Origin: Myxococcus xanthus
GTDB lineage: Bacteria; Myxococcota; Myxococcia; Myxococcales; Myxococcaceae
Length of the DNA stretch: 58,265 nt
Direction: 5' to 3'
Assembly (NCBI RefSeq): GCF_013116825.1
Contig: NZ_JABFNS010000046.1
Location: 1-58,265 of the forward strand
Within the stretch, counting starts at the first letter, position 1, and the number at the start of each line of letters is the position of its first letter. The notes beneath the pieces are model-generated. The model was not told the origin of the DNA. It saw nothing but the letters and a program-made list of their open reading frames with translations, and searched no databases. A program made the translations under genes and the position numbers. Below are positions 16,014 through 24,506 of the stretch, in pieces.

Positions 16014-17552
16014 TCAGTTCCGGTCGGAGTGGGCGCCGTTGCGCATGAAGAAGTGAGCGCCCTTCTCCAGCAACAAGCCCGGCAACTCGCCGCGCTTCTC
16101 CCACAGCTTCATCGGCGCGTTGCCCAGCTTCCGCAGGTCCTCCGGCTGGAGGTTGGCCGCGCGCCACGTGAGCTGCTCCACCGCGTCGAACAGGCGTCCG
16201 GCCACCTCGCGCGACGACATGCGCGACAACTGGTCCAGGGTGATGCCGCCCTTGTCCGCCAGCAGGCCGTTCGAGCCCGCGGCCCACTTCTCGCTCGCGC
16301 GGTTGGACAGGATGCGGGTGCCCGGGCGGGCAATCTGCACTGGCTCGTAGACGGAAGGGCGCGTCTCCGGAATCACGCCCAGCTTCCGGCCAATGGTCTC
16401 GAAGGTGTCGAGCACGCGGTCCAGTTGCGCGTCCGTGTGCGTGGCCATGTACGAGGTGCGGATGAGCGCGTGGCCCGGCTCCACCGCCGGCGGAATCACA
16501 GGGTTGGCGAAGACGCCGGCCTCATGCAGCGCGCGCCAGAATCGGAAGCACTTCACCTGGTCGCCGATGTGCACGGGCACCACCGGCGTCACCGACACAC
16601 CCGTGTCGAAGCCCATGGCGCGGAAGCCGTTGTGCATCTTCTCCGCGATGTCCAGCAGGCGGGCGCGGCGCTCCGGCTCCGCTTCGATGATCTCCAGCGC
16701 CTTGAGCGCCGCGGCGATGGAGCCCGGCGTCATGGACGCGGAGAAGATGACCGAGCGTGCCTTGTGCCGGATGTAGTTGATGACCTCGAAGGGACCGGCC
16801 AGCACGCCGCCCAGCGACGCGAAGCTCTTGGAGAAGGTCCCCATGACGAGGTCCGTCTCCTTCTCCAGGTCGAAGTACTCGGAGGTGCCCCGGCCCAGCG
16901 TACCCAGCACGCCCATGGCGTGCGCGTCATCCGTCATCACCCGCGCGTTGTAGTGCTTCGCCAGCTCCACGATGCGGGGCAGGTTGCAGATGTCGCCCTC
17001 CATGGAGAAGACGCCGTCGGTGACGATGATCTTGCCCGCGTCCGGATCCGCCTGGGACAGCAGCTGCTCCAGGTGGTCCATGTCGTTGTGGCGGAACTTG
17101 CGCTCGGTGGCGAAGGACAGGCGGATGCCGTCCACGAGCGACGCGTGGTTCTGCCGGTCGCTGAAGACGATGTCGTGCCGGCCCAGGATGGACGCCAGCG
17201 CCAGGTTCGTCTGGAAGCCCGTGGAGATGACGATGGCGGACTCGCGGTTGAGGAACTTCGCCAGCCGCGCTTCCAGCTCCTCGTGCAGCGCCAGTGTGCC
17301 GTTGAGCAGCCGCGAGCCGGAGCTGGTGGTGCCGAACTTCTCCGTCGCCTTGATGGCCGCTTCCTTCACGCGCGGATCGGCGGACAGGCCCAGGTAGTTG
17401 TTGGACCCGACCATGATGACGCGCTTGCCTTCGATCTCCACCTCGGTGGCGCCGTGCGACGCTTCGATGGCACGGAAGTACGGATAGAGACCCGTAGCCT
17501 TCGCGATACGGTAGTCCTTCCAGTTACGGCACTTGTCGAAGACGTCGCTCAT
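16014..17552 (-). CDS. spt: Serine palmitoyltransferase-like PLP alpha-oxoamine synthase with a C-terminal extension
   Basis: The predicted reaction is condensation of serine with an acyl thioester to 3-ketosphinganine, the entry step to sphingolipids. The 512-residue protein has the alpha-oxoamine synthase signatures: GSNNYLGLSADPRV (49-62), GTTSSGSRLLNGT, stacking H136 in QNHASLVDG, D208 and H211 in DDAHAMG, and PLP lysine K242 in TFSKSFASLGG. Related families (KBL, BioF, HemA) share these motifs. The linked acyltransferase and SDR genes favour serine palmitoyltransferase. Residues from about 395 onward form an extra helical tail of roughly 115 residues not seen in standard 400-residue enzymes. 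First gene of the three-gene minus-strand operon. Confidence 0.87.
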   Translation of the reverse strand: MSDVFDKCRNWKDYRIAKATGLYPYFRAIEASHGATEVEIEGKRVIMVGSNNYLGLSADPRVKEAAIKATEKFGTTSSGSRLLNGTLALHEELEARLAKFLNRESAIVISTGFQTNLALASILGRHDIVFSDRQNHASLVDGIRLSFATERKFRHNDMDHLEQLLSQADPDAGKIIVTDGVFSMEGDICNLPRIVELAKHYNARVMTDDAHAMGVLGTLGRGTSEYFDLEKETDLVMGTFSKSFASLGGVLAGPFEVINYIRHKARSVIFSASMTPGSIAAALKALEIIEAEPERRARLLDIAEKMHNGFRAMGFDTGVSVTPVVPVHIGDQVKCFRFWRALHEAGVFANPVIPPAVEPGHALIRTSYMATHTDAQLDRVLDTFETIGRKLGVIPETRPSVYEPVQIARPGTRILSNRASEKWAAGSNGLLADKGGITLDQLSRMSSREVAGRLFDAVEQLTWRAANLQPEDLRKLGNAPMKLWEKRGELPGLLLEKGAHFFMRNGAHSDRN

Positions 17553-17703
17553 GGGTGATCGGTCTTTCTCTCAGGCTGCGTCGGGAGGCATGGACCGGCC
17601 CGGGAGCCTGGGGCTCTCCAGTCGCGACTCCCCCGATTGAAGGAACGTTCCGCTTCGGGGATTTCTGCGTCCGGCGGCCTCCCACGGGGGACGCGGGGCC
17701 GTG

Positions 17704-17730
17704 AATAAAGAGGGAGCGCGGCAGTGTCAA
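17704..17730 (-). promoter_or_regulatory. Candidate sigma-70-type promoter for the spt-like operon
   Basis: Read on the minus strand there is a perfect TTGACA (17725-17730) followed 15 bases later by TTTATT (17704-17709), an AT-rich stretch in a GC-rich surrounding. The leader would be about 145 bases. The spacer is short, so the -10 assignment is tentative. Confidence 0.4.
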
Positions 17731-17788
17731 GGCAAGCGCCGCGCCGTCCATCCCGCTGTCGCCACCCGTATCCGGGCTCGCCTTGACA
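17725..17788. repeat. Inverted repeat carrying two outward-facing TTGACA elements
   Basis: The 13-base arms at 17725-17737 and 17776-17788 match at 12 of 13 positions as an inverted repeat. Each contains CGCCTTGACA or GCCTTGACA reading outward, one towards spt and one towards the RND gene. This symmetry in a divergent promoter region suggests matched promoters or a shared regulator site. Confidence 0.6.
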
Positions 17789-17983
17789 GCACTGAGACTT
17801 TGATGGCACCCCGCCGTCTGACACACGGTGTTCTCCAGTCGATACTGGAGCGCAATGTGTGCATCGGGCTGCACACCTGCCGTGGGCGTGACGCGCCTGG
17901 AAGCCCTCCGCATCACCCGCTGTTCAAGGACGCCGCTGACTGGCCGGGAATTTGCTCGGTCGCCGGTCCCCGAGGAGTCGACG

Positions 17984-20485
17984 TTGGCCAGGTCACAACG
18001 GTGGTTCGAAGGCTTCATCCAGGCCGCGGTCTCTCGCCCCTGGCAGGTGTTGCTCGTGTTCTCACTGCTCGCGCTGGGCGGTATGTCGCTGGCGTCACGC
18101 TTGGAGTTTCGCGGGTCGTTCGTGGAGTTGCTCCCACAGGGATCCCAAGAAGTACGAGATCTGACACGCGTGTCAGAGAAGGCAGGCGGGGACGGCTACC
18201 TGGTCCTCGTGGCAAAGGGAGACACTCCGGAACGCCTGGAGGCATATGCGGCCGAATTGCAGACGCAATTGGAAGCGATGCCCGAGGTCCGCTACGTCGA
18301 GCACCGCTATGACGTGGACTTCTTCCGCCGAAATGCGCTGCTGCTATTGCCCATCGAGAAGCTCGCCGCGCTGCGCCAGGATCTGACGGCGCGTGTGCGC
18401 TACGAGCGGCAACGCGCCAACCCGTTCTTCTTCGATTTGGGGGGCACGCCGGAGCCGCCGGACTTCGAGGCCATCGCGAAGAAGTACGCGCCGGACGCGC
18501 CCATGCGCGCGACGTTGGCCAGCGCGGACGGCACCGAAGTCTATTTGATGATCAAGCCGTCCGGGACGGCTGGGGATTTGGGGTTCGCGCGGCGCTTCGT
18601 GGAACAGGCCATGGGCACCGGACGCACGCTCGCGGCGCAGCGCTATCCGGACGTGACGCTGCAGGCCACGGGCAACTTCCAGGGGCGCATCGAAGAGGAC
18701 GCGGTGATGCGCGGCGACCTGTCGCGCGCCGGCACGTTGTCGGCGCTCATCGCGGTGGGGCTCATCCTGCTCGCCACGAGGCGCGTCGCGGCGCTGGCCG
18801 TGGTCGGCATCCCCGTCATGGTGGGCGTGGTGTTGACGTTCGCGGCGGCGCAGCTCGCCATTGGCCACCTCAACATCGTGACGGGGTTCCTCGTCGCCAT
18901 CTTGATTGGCCTGGGAATCGAGTACGGCGTCCACCTGTGCATGCGGTACTGGGAGGAGCGGCGCGCGCGTCCGGCCCGCGAGGCCATCATCACGGCGGTG
19001 CGCGGCACCTTCAGCGGCGCGGTGACGTCCGCGGTGACGAACGCGGCGGCGTTCTTCGTGCTGCTGCTGGCCCAGTTCCAGGCCTTCAACCAGTTCGGCC
19101 TGCTGGCGGGCCTGGGCGTGCTGTTGGCCGTGCTGGCGACGTATGCGATGGCGCCCTCGCTGCTGGCCATCGCGGAGCGGCTGCGTCCGGCCCGCGTGGA
19201 CGTGGCGGCCGACGTCACCGCGGCCCAGGTGTCCCAGCCGGAGCGGGCGTGGCGGCGCTGGCCCACGGGCGCCATCGCCGCGCTGGCGCTGTCGGTGGTG
19301 GGCTTCGCCGCGTTCTCCGTCTCCGTGGCGCCCCAGTTGGGCTTCGAGACGGACATGCGCAAGCTCAAGGGCGAGTCCCCGGCATCGCGCCTGGATGACC
19401 GCGTCACCGAACAGCTGGGTCAGCCCCTCAACCCGGCCATCTTCCTGGTGGATGACGTGGCGCAGGCGGCGCAGGTCGAGGCCGTCATCGCGGAGGTGAA
19501 GCAGCGCAACGGCGCGGACTCCGCCATCCTCGACTCCGCGTCCCTCAACGACTTGTTGCCTACCGATGTGGAGCGCCGGGAGGTGGAGCTGGCGGCCTTG
19601 CGCGAGGCCTTCCAGGGGCTGGAGGACCTGCCCGCGGAGCTTCGCGAGGACGCGCGGCTCCAGGAGTTCCAGCGGATGCTGGAGGCGAAGCCCTACGGCC
19701 TGGAGTCGTTGCCGGTGGAGGTGCGCCGGCGCTTCGAGGCCACGGACGGGAAGGGGACCTTCCTGCTCCTGTTCCCCTCCGTCTCCAACTCCGACACCGA
19801 GGAGCTGCGGCGCTGGGCCACGCAGATCGACCAGGTGGTAGAGGGCGTGAAGGCGCGGGGCATCGACATGGCCGTGCTGGACAGCAACCGCATCGCCGCG
19901 CGCATCTTCGCGCTGGTGAGCGCGGACGGGCCGCTCATCCTGTGGTCCGCCGCCGCGGTGGTGTTCGTCGTCATCCTGGTGAGCCTGCGCAGCTTCAAGC
20001 GCGCGTTGCTCGTCACCGGGCCGTTGTTCCTGGGCATGACGTGCCTGGCGGGCGGCATGTACCTCTTCGACGTCCAGCTCAACTTCATCAACGCGGTGGT
20101 CCTGCCGAACCTGCTGGCCATCGCCGTGGACAACTCGGTGCATCTCTTCCACCGGTACGAGGAAGAGGGGCCCGGCTCGCTCGGCAAGGTGGTGCGCCAC
20201 ACGGGGCTGGCGGCCGTGGTGGCCACGCTGTCCAACGCGGCCGGGTATGGCGCGCTGCTGGTCGCCAACCACCAGGGCCTGAGGAGTATCGGTCAGATTG
20301 CGCTGCTGGGGGTCATGTGCACCTTCTTGGGGACCACGGTCTTCTTCCCCGCGCTGCTCGCTTTGCTGGAGCGGTGGACGGGGCGTGAGAATGTGGTGGC
20401 GGGGAAGGGAGCGGTCGTTCAGAGCCTCGAACTCGGCGGTACTGGCGCGCAAGCCGCGCCGCCGGGGGAGCGTAAGTCGGCGTGA
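17984..20485 (+). CDS. RND/MMPL-family lipid exporter (HpnN-like)
   Basis: A predicted inner-membrane proton-driven exporter of 833 residues. It has two repeats, each with a large periplasmic loop and a bundle of membrane helices; the first bundle includes FLVAILIGLGIEYGVHLCMR and the second VLPNLLAIAVDNSVHLFHRY, the paired MMPL signature. The family includes HpnN, which moves hopanoids, and mycobacterial lipid exporters. The start is TTG 17984: GAGGAG lies 6 bases upstream and the protein then begins with a short amphipathic leader before the first membrane helix. The ORF can be extended to 17828, but that part is not transporter-like. It overlaps the PAP2 gene by 4 bases and is divergent from the ceramide-type operon. 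Confidence 0.87.
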   Translation: MARSQRWFEGFIQAAVSRPWQVLLVFSLLALGGMSLASRLEFRGSFVELLPQGSQEVRDLTRVSEKAGGDGYLVLVAKGDTPERLEAYAAELQTQLEAMPEVRYVEHRYDVDFFRRNALLLLPIEKLAALRQDLTARVRYERQRANPFFFDLGGTPEPPDFEAIAKKYAPDAPMRATLASADGTEVYLMIKPSGTAGDLGFARRFVEQAMGTGRTLAAQRYPDVTLQATGNFQGRIEEDAVMRGDLSRAGTLSALIAVGLILLATRRVAALAVVGIPVMVGVVLTFAAAQLAIGHLNIVTGFLVAILIGLGIEYGVHLCMRYWEERRARPAREAIITAVRGTFSGAVTSAVTNAAAFFVLLLAQFQAFNQFGLLAGLGVLLAVLATYAMAPSLLAIAERLRPARVDVAADVTAAQVSQPERAWRRWPTGAIAALALSVVGFAAFSVSVAPQLGFETDMRKLKGESPASRLDDRVTEQLGQPLNPAIFLVDDVAQAAQVEAVIAEVKQRNGADSAILDSASLNDLLPTDVERREVELAALREAFQGLEDLPAELREDARLQEFQRMLEAKPYGLESLPVEVRRRFEATDGKGTFLLLFPSVSNSDTEELRRWATQIDQVVEGVKARGIDMAVLDSNRIAARIFALVSADGPLILWSAAAVVFVVILVSLRSFKRALLVTGPLFLGMTCLAGGMYLFDVQLNFINAVVLPNLLAIAVDNSVHLFHRYEEEGPGSLGKVVRHTGLAAVVATLSNAAGYGALLVANHQGLRSIGQIALLGVMCTFLGTTVFFPALLALLERWTGRENVVAGKGAVVQSLELGGTGAQAAPPGERKSA

Positions 20486-21429
20486 GTTCCTGGGTTTCCC
20501 AAAGTGTTCGCGGTGAGCCGGTGCGCGTCCAGCTCACCACCGTGGACCTCATCATCGTCGTGTCGTGCGCGTTGGCTTCGCTGCTCCTGCTGGGGCCGGG
20601 CCGGTGGGCGCCGGATGCGCTGCGCTGCGCGGGATTGTTCGCGGCGGTGGGCGTGGGGCCGCTCGTCCTCCGGACGCTGGCCGCGTCGTTCCCGGGGCGC
20701 CGGTGGATCCATGTCCTCGCGGACTGGTGGCTGCTGCCCACCGCGGTGATGACGCATGGCTGGCTGGCTCCCGTGGTGGACACGGTGAACCCCTTCCTCA
20801 AGGACGCGCAGTTGGTGGCGGCCGACCAGCGGCTCTTCGGCGTGCAGGCGGCGGTGGCGCTTTCGCGCGTCGTCCCGGCCTGGCTCAACGACATCCTGAT
20901 GGTCTGCTACTACGGCCACTTCGTCTGGGCGCTGGTGCTGGGACTGGTGCTCTACCGCCGCCCGAGTGGCGCGGAGTACGATGAGTACCTCACCGCGTTG
21001 GGGCTGCTCTTCTTCCTCAACTACGCGGCCTATGCGCTGGTGCCCGCGGTGGGGCCTCGCTACTTCCTGGTCGATGCGTTCGATGGGCCACTCCAGGGCA
21101 CGCTGACGCCGTTGCTGGATTCACTCATGCGCAAGCCGCTGTTCGCGCGTGACTGCTTCCCGTCGGGACACACCGGCGCCACGTTGCTGGTGCTGTACTA
21201 CGCGTGGCGGTTCTCCCGCCGCGTCTTCTGGGTGATGTTGCTGCCGGGCCTGGGGCTCATCGCGGCCACGCTGGTGGGCCGTTTCCACTACGCCACGGAC
21301 CTGCTCTGCGCGGTGCCCCTGGTCATGGTGGTGACGGGGCTGGCGCTGGGCGTTTCCCGGGCGGCCCGGCAGCGCGAAGTGGCGAAGGACGCGCGTTCCG
21401 TGCCGGTGGACGCTATCGTCAGGCCCTGA
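20482..21429 (+). CDS. PAP2/Aur1-like membrane phosphotransferase or phosphatase
   Basis: The 315-residue polytopic protein has the PAP2-superfamily active-site motifs DCFPSGHTGATLLV (224-237; S228, H230) and GRFHYATD (266-273; H269, D273). The N-terminal half contains the D-x-x-LFG and PAWLNDILMVCYYGH segments seen in Aur1/inositol-phosphorylceramide-synthase-like proteins. Such enzymes move a phospho-headgroup between lipids. Because it overlaps the RND exporter by 4 bases (GTGA) and neighbours a ceramide-type operon, transfer of a headgroup to ceramide is an attractive hypothesis. A plain lipid phosphatase is the alternative. Confidence 0.8.
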   Translation: MSSWVSQSVRGEPVRVQLTTVDLIIVVSCALASLLLLGPGRWAPDALRCAGLFAAVGVGPLVLRTLAASFPGRRWIHVLADWWLLPTAVMTHGWLAPVVDTVNPFLKDAQLVAADQRLFGVQAAVALSRVVPAWLNDILMVCYYGHFVWALVLGLVLYRRPSGAEYDEYLTALGLLFFLNYAAYALVPAVGPRYFLVDAFDGPLQGTLTPLLDSLMRKPLFARDCFPSGHTGATLLVLYYAWRFSRRVFWVMLLPGLGLIAATLVGRFHYATDLLCAVPLVMVVTGLALGVSRAARQREVAKDARSVPVDAIVRP

Positions 21430-21465
21430 GCGCCCGGACGTTGGCGGCGCGAGGAGCCGACGTCC

Positions 21466-22656
21466 ATGCCCAGGCCCGTAGCCGCGCAGCGAGTCACCCG
21501 GTTCGCCACCACCGTCTTCTCCGAGTTCAGCGCCCTGGCCGCCCGCCACGGCGCGGTGAACCTGGGGCAGGGGTTCCCTGACTTCGACGGACCAGCGGCC
21601 ATCAAGGAAGCGGCGCAGCGCGCCATCCGCGACGGGGGCAACCAGTACTCCATGGGCGCGGGCGCTCGGGAGCTGCGCGTGGCCATCGCCGAGCACTCGG
21701 CGCGCTTCTACGGCCAGGCAGTGGACCCGGACACCATGGTGACGGTGACCAGCGGCGCCACCGAGGCCATCCTCGACACGCTGCTGGGTCTGGTGGACCC
21801 GGGCGACGAGGTGGTGGCCTTCGAGCCCTTCTACGACTCCTACGACGCCAACATCACCTTCGTGGGGGCCACCGCGCGCTTCGTGCCGTTGCGCCCGCCG
21901 GACGCGGACCACGCGCAGTGGTGGTTCGACCGGGACGAGGTCCGCGCCGCCTTCAACCCGCGCACCCGGTTGCTCATCCTCAACACGCCCCACAACCCGA
22001 CGGGGAAGGTCTTCACCCGCGACGAGCTGACGTTCCTGGCCGAGCTGTGCGCCGAGTTCGACGTGAAGGTCCTCTCCGACGAGGTGTACGAGCACCTCGT
22101 CTTCGAGCCCGCCCGCCACCTGCGTCCGGCCACGCTGCCCGGGCTGGCCGAGCGCACCGTGACGGTGAGCAGCGGCGGGAAGACGTTCAGCCTCACCGGC
22201 TGGAAGGTGGGCTGGGTCATCGCGCCGCCGCCGCTGCGAGACGCGGTGCAGCGGGCCCACCAGTTCGTGACCTTCGCCACCGCCGCGCCGCTACAGGCCG
22301 CCATGGCGGAGGCGCTGCGGTTGCCGGACGCGTACTTCACGGAGCTGACGGCGTCCTACGCGGCGAAGCGGGAGCGGCTGCTCACCGGGCTGCGTGAGGC
22401 CGGGCTGACGGCGTTCGCCCCGGAGGGCAGCTACTTCATCCTCGCGGACATCTCGCGCCAGGGCTTCGCCGATGACGTGGCCTTCTGCCGCCACCTGGTG
22501 TCCGAAGTGGGCGTGGCGGCCATTCCGCCCAGCGCCTTCTATGGCCCGGCGCACCGGCACCTGGGGCAGGGACTGGCCCGCTTCGCCTTCTGCAAGACGG
22601 AGGCGGTGCTGGACGAAGCCGTGCGCCGTCTGCGCGCGGGCCTGTCGTCGCGATGA
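21466..22656 (+). CDS. Class I/II PLP aminotransferase (kynurenine/methionine aminotransferase-like)
   Basis: The 396-residue enzyme has fold-type I features: NLGQGFPDFDGP at the substrate entrance, VTSGATEAI for cofactor phosphate binding, NTPHNPTGKVF, the DEVYEHL aspartate motif, and the PLP lysine in SSGGKTFSLTGWKVGW. The NLGQGFPDF sequence is typical of the kynurenine-oxoglutarate/YbdL-type group acting on methionine, aromatic residues or kynurenine. It starts 37 bases after the PAP2 gene and overlaps the following methyltransferase by 4 bases (ATGA). The substrate is not resolved by sequence. Confidence 0.88.
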   Translation: MPRPVAAQRVTRFATTVFSEFSALAARHGAVNLGQGFPDFDGPAAIKEAAQRAIRDGGNQYSMGAGARELRVAIAEHSARFYGQAVDPDTMVTVTSGATEAILDTLLGLVDPGDEVVAFEPFYDSYDANITFVGATARFVPLRPPDADHAQWWFDRDEVRAAFNPRTRLLILNTPHNPTGKVFTRDELTFLAELCAEFDVKVLSDEVYEHLVFEPARHLRPATLPGLAERTVTVSSGGKTFSLTGWKVGWVIAPPPLRDAVQRAHQFVTFATAAPLQAAMAEALRLPDAYFTELTASYAAKRERLLTGLREAGLTAFAPEGSYFILADISRQGFADDVAFCRHLVSEVGVAAIPPSAFYGPAHRHLGQGLARFAFCKTEAVLDEAVRRLRAGLSSR

Positions 22657-23381
22657 GCTTCTTCGGAGAGCTCTACCTTCGCAGCACGCTGCCGTTCCTG
22701 TCGGAGGCCGTCACCGCGCGTGAGGTGGACTACCTGGCCCGAGCCTTCGCGGACGTGGCGGGGCCGGCGCCGGTGGTGGACCTGGGGTGCGGCCATGGCC
22801 GCCACGCGGCGCGGCTGAACGCGGTGGGTCCTCTGGCGGGGCGCGTCATCGGGCTGGAGCTGGACGCACTGTCGTTGGCCATGCGGCGCCCGGGCTTCCC
22901 GGCGATCCAGGGGGACCTGCGGGCCCTGCCGTTTCGCGAGGCGTCCCTGGCGGGGGCCTACGCGTGGTACTCGACGCTGGCCGCCTTCACGGACGGCGAG
23001 CACATGCACATCCTCCGCGAGGTCGCGCGCGTGCTGCGGCCAGGAGGACGGTGGGTGTTCCAGACGGTGCCGTTCGAGCGACTGGCGGCGTCCCCCCGGG
23101 CGGCCTTCCGCGGGACGCTACCGGATGGAAGCGTCCTGGAGGAGGAGAGCTGCTTCGACGCCTCGACGGGGCGGGACGAGGGCCGTCGGACGCTGACCTC
23201 CCCGGAGGGGCGATGCCTGCGCGCATCCTATTCCCTTCGTTACTATCCCCTTGCGGATTGGGTGCGGCTGTTGGAAAGCACGGGATTTTCCGTCGTCTGG
23301 GTGCACGGTGGCCTGGCGGGTGGTCCGCTGGACGCGCAGTCAACCGACCTGATCGTGGGAGCGGAGCGGCGCCATGGCTGA
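22653..23381 (+). CDS. Class I SAM-dependent methyltransferase, substrate unknown
   Basis: The 242-residue protein carries SAM motif I VVDLGCGHGRHAARL (about 41-55), an acidic motif II region (VIGLELD), motif III/IV around GDLRALPF and a post-motif VLRPGGRWVFQTVPF. This is the methyltransferase-11 pattern used on small molecules, lipids or quinones. It has 4-base and 8-base overlaps with its neighbours, placing it in one operon with the aminotransferase and HMG-CoA lyase. No substrate can be assigned. Confidence 0.82.
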   Translation: MSFFGELYLRSTLPFLSEAVTAREVDYLARAFADVAGPAPVVDLGCGHGRHAARLNAVGPLAGRVIGLELDALSLAMRRPGFPAIQGDLRALPFREASLAGAYAWYSTLAAFTDGEHMHILREVARVLRPGGRWVFQTVPFERLAASPRAAFRGTLPDGSVLEEESCFDASTGRDEGRRTLTSPEGRCLRASYSLRYYPLADWVRLLESTGFSVVWVHGGLAGGPLDAQSTDLIVGAERRHG

Positions 23382-24351
23382 GATGCAGGAACACTCCAGG
23401 GCGAGGTTGGGCTGGCTGGACCAGTTGCCCAAGCGGGTCGACGTCTACGAAGTCGGTCCCCGGGACGGTTTGCAGAACGAGCTGCGGACGCTGCCCACGC
23501 GGGACAAGGCGCGCCTCATCAACGCACTGGTGGCCGCGGGGGAGAAGCGCATCGAGGTGACGTCGTTCGTGTCACCCAAGTGGATTCCCCAGCTCGCGGA
23601 CGCCGAGGAGCTGCTGCGGCTGGTGGGCCGTCGCGACGGCGTCGTGTTCTCCGCGCTGGTGCCCAACCTCAAGGGCCTGGAGCGCGCGAAGGAGGCGGGC
23701 CTGGAGGAGGCCGCTGTCTTCATCTCCGCCTCCGAGGCGCACTCGAAGAAGAACATCAACAAGAGCATCGCCGAGGCCGTGGTGGGCGCGCGCGAGGTGA
23801 CTGCCTCCGCGCTCCAGGCGGGTATGCGCGTGCGTGGCTACCTGTCCACCGTGTGGGGCTGCCCCTACGAGGGCGACGTCCCGGTGGAGCGCGTGGTGGA
23901 CATCTGCCGGCGGCTCGTGGACGCGGGCATCTACCAGCTCAGCCTGGGCGACACGATTGGCATCGGCACGCCGCGCCAGACGGAGGGACTGCTGGAGGCG
24001 CTGCTGAAGCACATCCCCGTGGAGAAGCTGGCGCTGCACCTGCACGACACGCGCGGCACCGCGCTGGCGAACGCGCTGGTGGGCCTGTCCGCGGGCGTGA
24101 CGACCTTCGACGCCAGCATTGGCGGCCTGGGCGGGTGCCCCTATGCCCCGGGAGCGGCGGGGAACCTGGCCACCGAGGACGCCGTCTTCATGCTCCACGG
24201 CATGGGCGTGGACACCGGCATCAACCTGGACCGGCTGGTGGAGGCCGGGGAGATTGCCCAGGAGCTCATCGGCCGGAAGCTGGCGGGCAAGTACCTCCAG
24301 GCCGCGCTGGGCGAGCGTGAGAAGAAGGCCGCCCGCCGGGCCCAGACGTGA
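23374..24351 (+). CDS. mvaB: Hydroxymethylglutaryl-CoA lyase
   Basis: This enzyme cleaves HMG-CoA to acetyl-CoA and acetoacetate, the last step of leucine breakdown. The 325-residue protein has the DRE-TIM metallolyase start VGPRDGLQNE (about 28-37), conserved RIEVTSFVSPKWIPQLADA, HLHDTRGTALAN, and the catalytic signature GGLGGCPYAPGAAGNLATED containing the active-site Cys. It overlaps the methyltransferase by 8 bases. Other genes of acyl-CoA degradation on the same strand (crotonase, carboxylase beta chain, acyl-CoA dehydrogenase) occur 4-7 kb downstream, so branched-chain amino-acid degradation is plausible. Confidence 0.94.
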   Translation: MAEMQEHSRARLGWLDQLPKRVDVYEVGPRDGLQNELRTLPTRDKARLINALVAAGEKRIEVTSFVSPKWIPQLADAEELLRLVGRRDGVVFSALVPNLKGLERAKEAGLEEAAVFISASEAHSKKNINKSIAEAVVGAREVTASALQAGMRVRGYLSTVWGCPYEGDVPVERVVDICRRLVDAGIYQLSLGDTIGIGTPRQTEGLLEALLKHIPVEKLALHLHDTRGTALANALVGLSAGVTTFDASIGGLGGCPYAPGAAGNLATEDAVFMLHGMGVDTGINLDRLVEAGEIAQELIGRKLAGKYLQAALGEREKKAARRAQT

Positions 24352-24459
24352 GCGGGTCCTCCTCAGTGTCGAAGTCATGAAGCACCCGGCAGCCCTAGAA
24401 TCCAGGCGTCATTGAAAAATTCTGCTCGGACTTACGTTTCGAGGTGGTGAACGGGTAGG

Positions 24460-24494
24460 GTTGAGGTCGTTTTGACCCCACCTGCTGCCTCAAC
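24460..24494 (+). promoter_or_regulatory. Two overlapping hairpins in front of the chemoreceptor gene
   Basis: GTTGAGG (24460-24466) can pair with CCTCAAC (24488-24494), while GGTC (24465-24468) can pair with GACC (24474-24477). The two pairings share bases, so they exclude each other. The element ends 12 bases before the ATG. A translational switch is possible but unproven. Confidence 0.3.
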
Positions 24495-24506
24495 GGGAAG
24501 TGCCGG

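Larger units (their letters stand above)
17553..17983. other. 431-base divergent intergenic region between the spt-like operon and the RND transporter
   Basis: No plausible gene lies here. The region holds the inverted TTGACA elements described separately and should contain the promoters for both directions. Confidence 0.7.

Noticed and set aside
15909..17558. A 549-codon plus-strand frame
   Set aside because: Antisense to the serine palmitoyltransferase homologue; composition is Arg/His/Val-rich shadow sequence.
17784..17804. Complete sigma-70 promoter for the RND gene
   Set aside because: TTGACA is present but no AT-rich -10 element lies at 16-18 bases; only the -35-like half is supported.
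18344..20452. A 702-codon minus-strand frame
   Set aside because: Antisense to the RND transporter; no hydrophobic pattern or motif.
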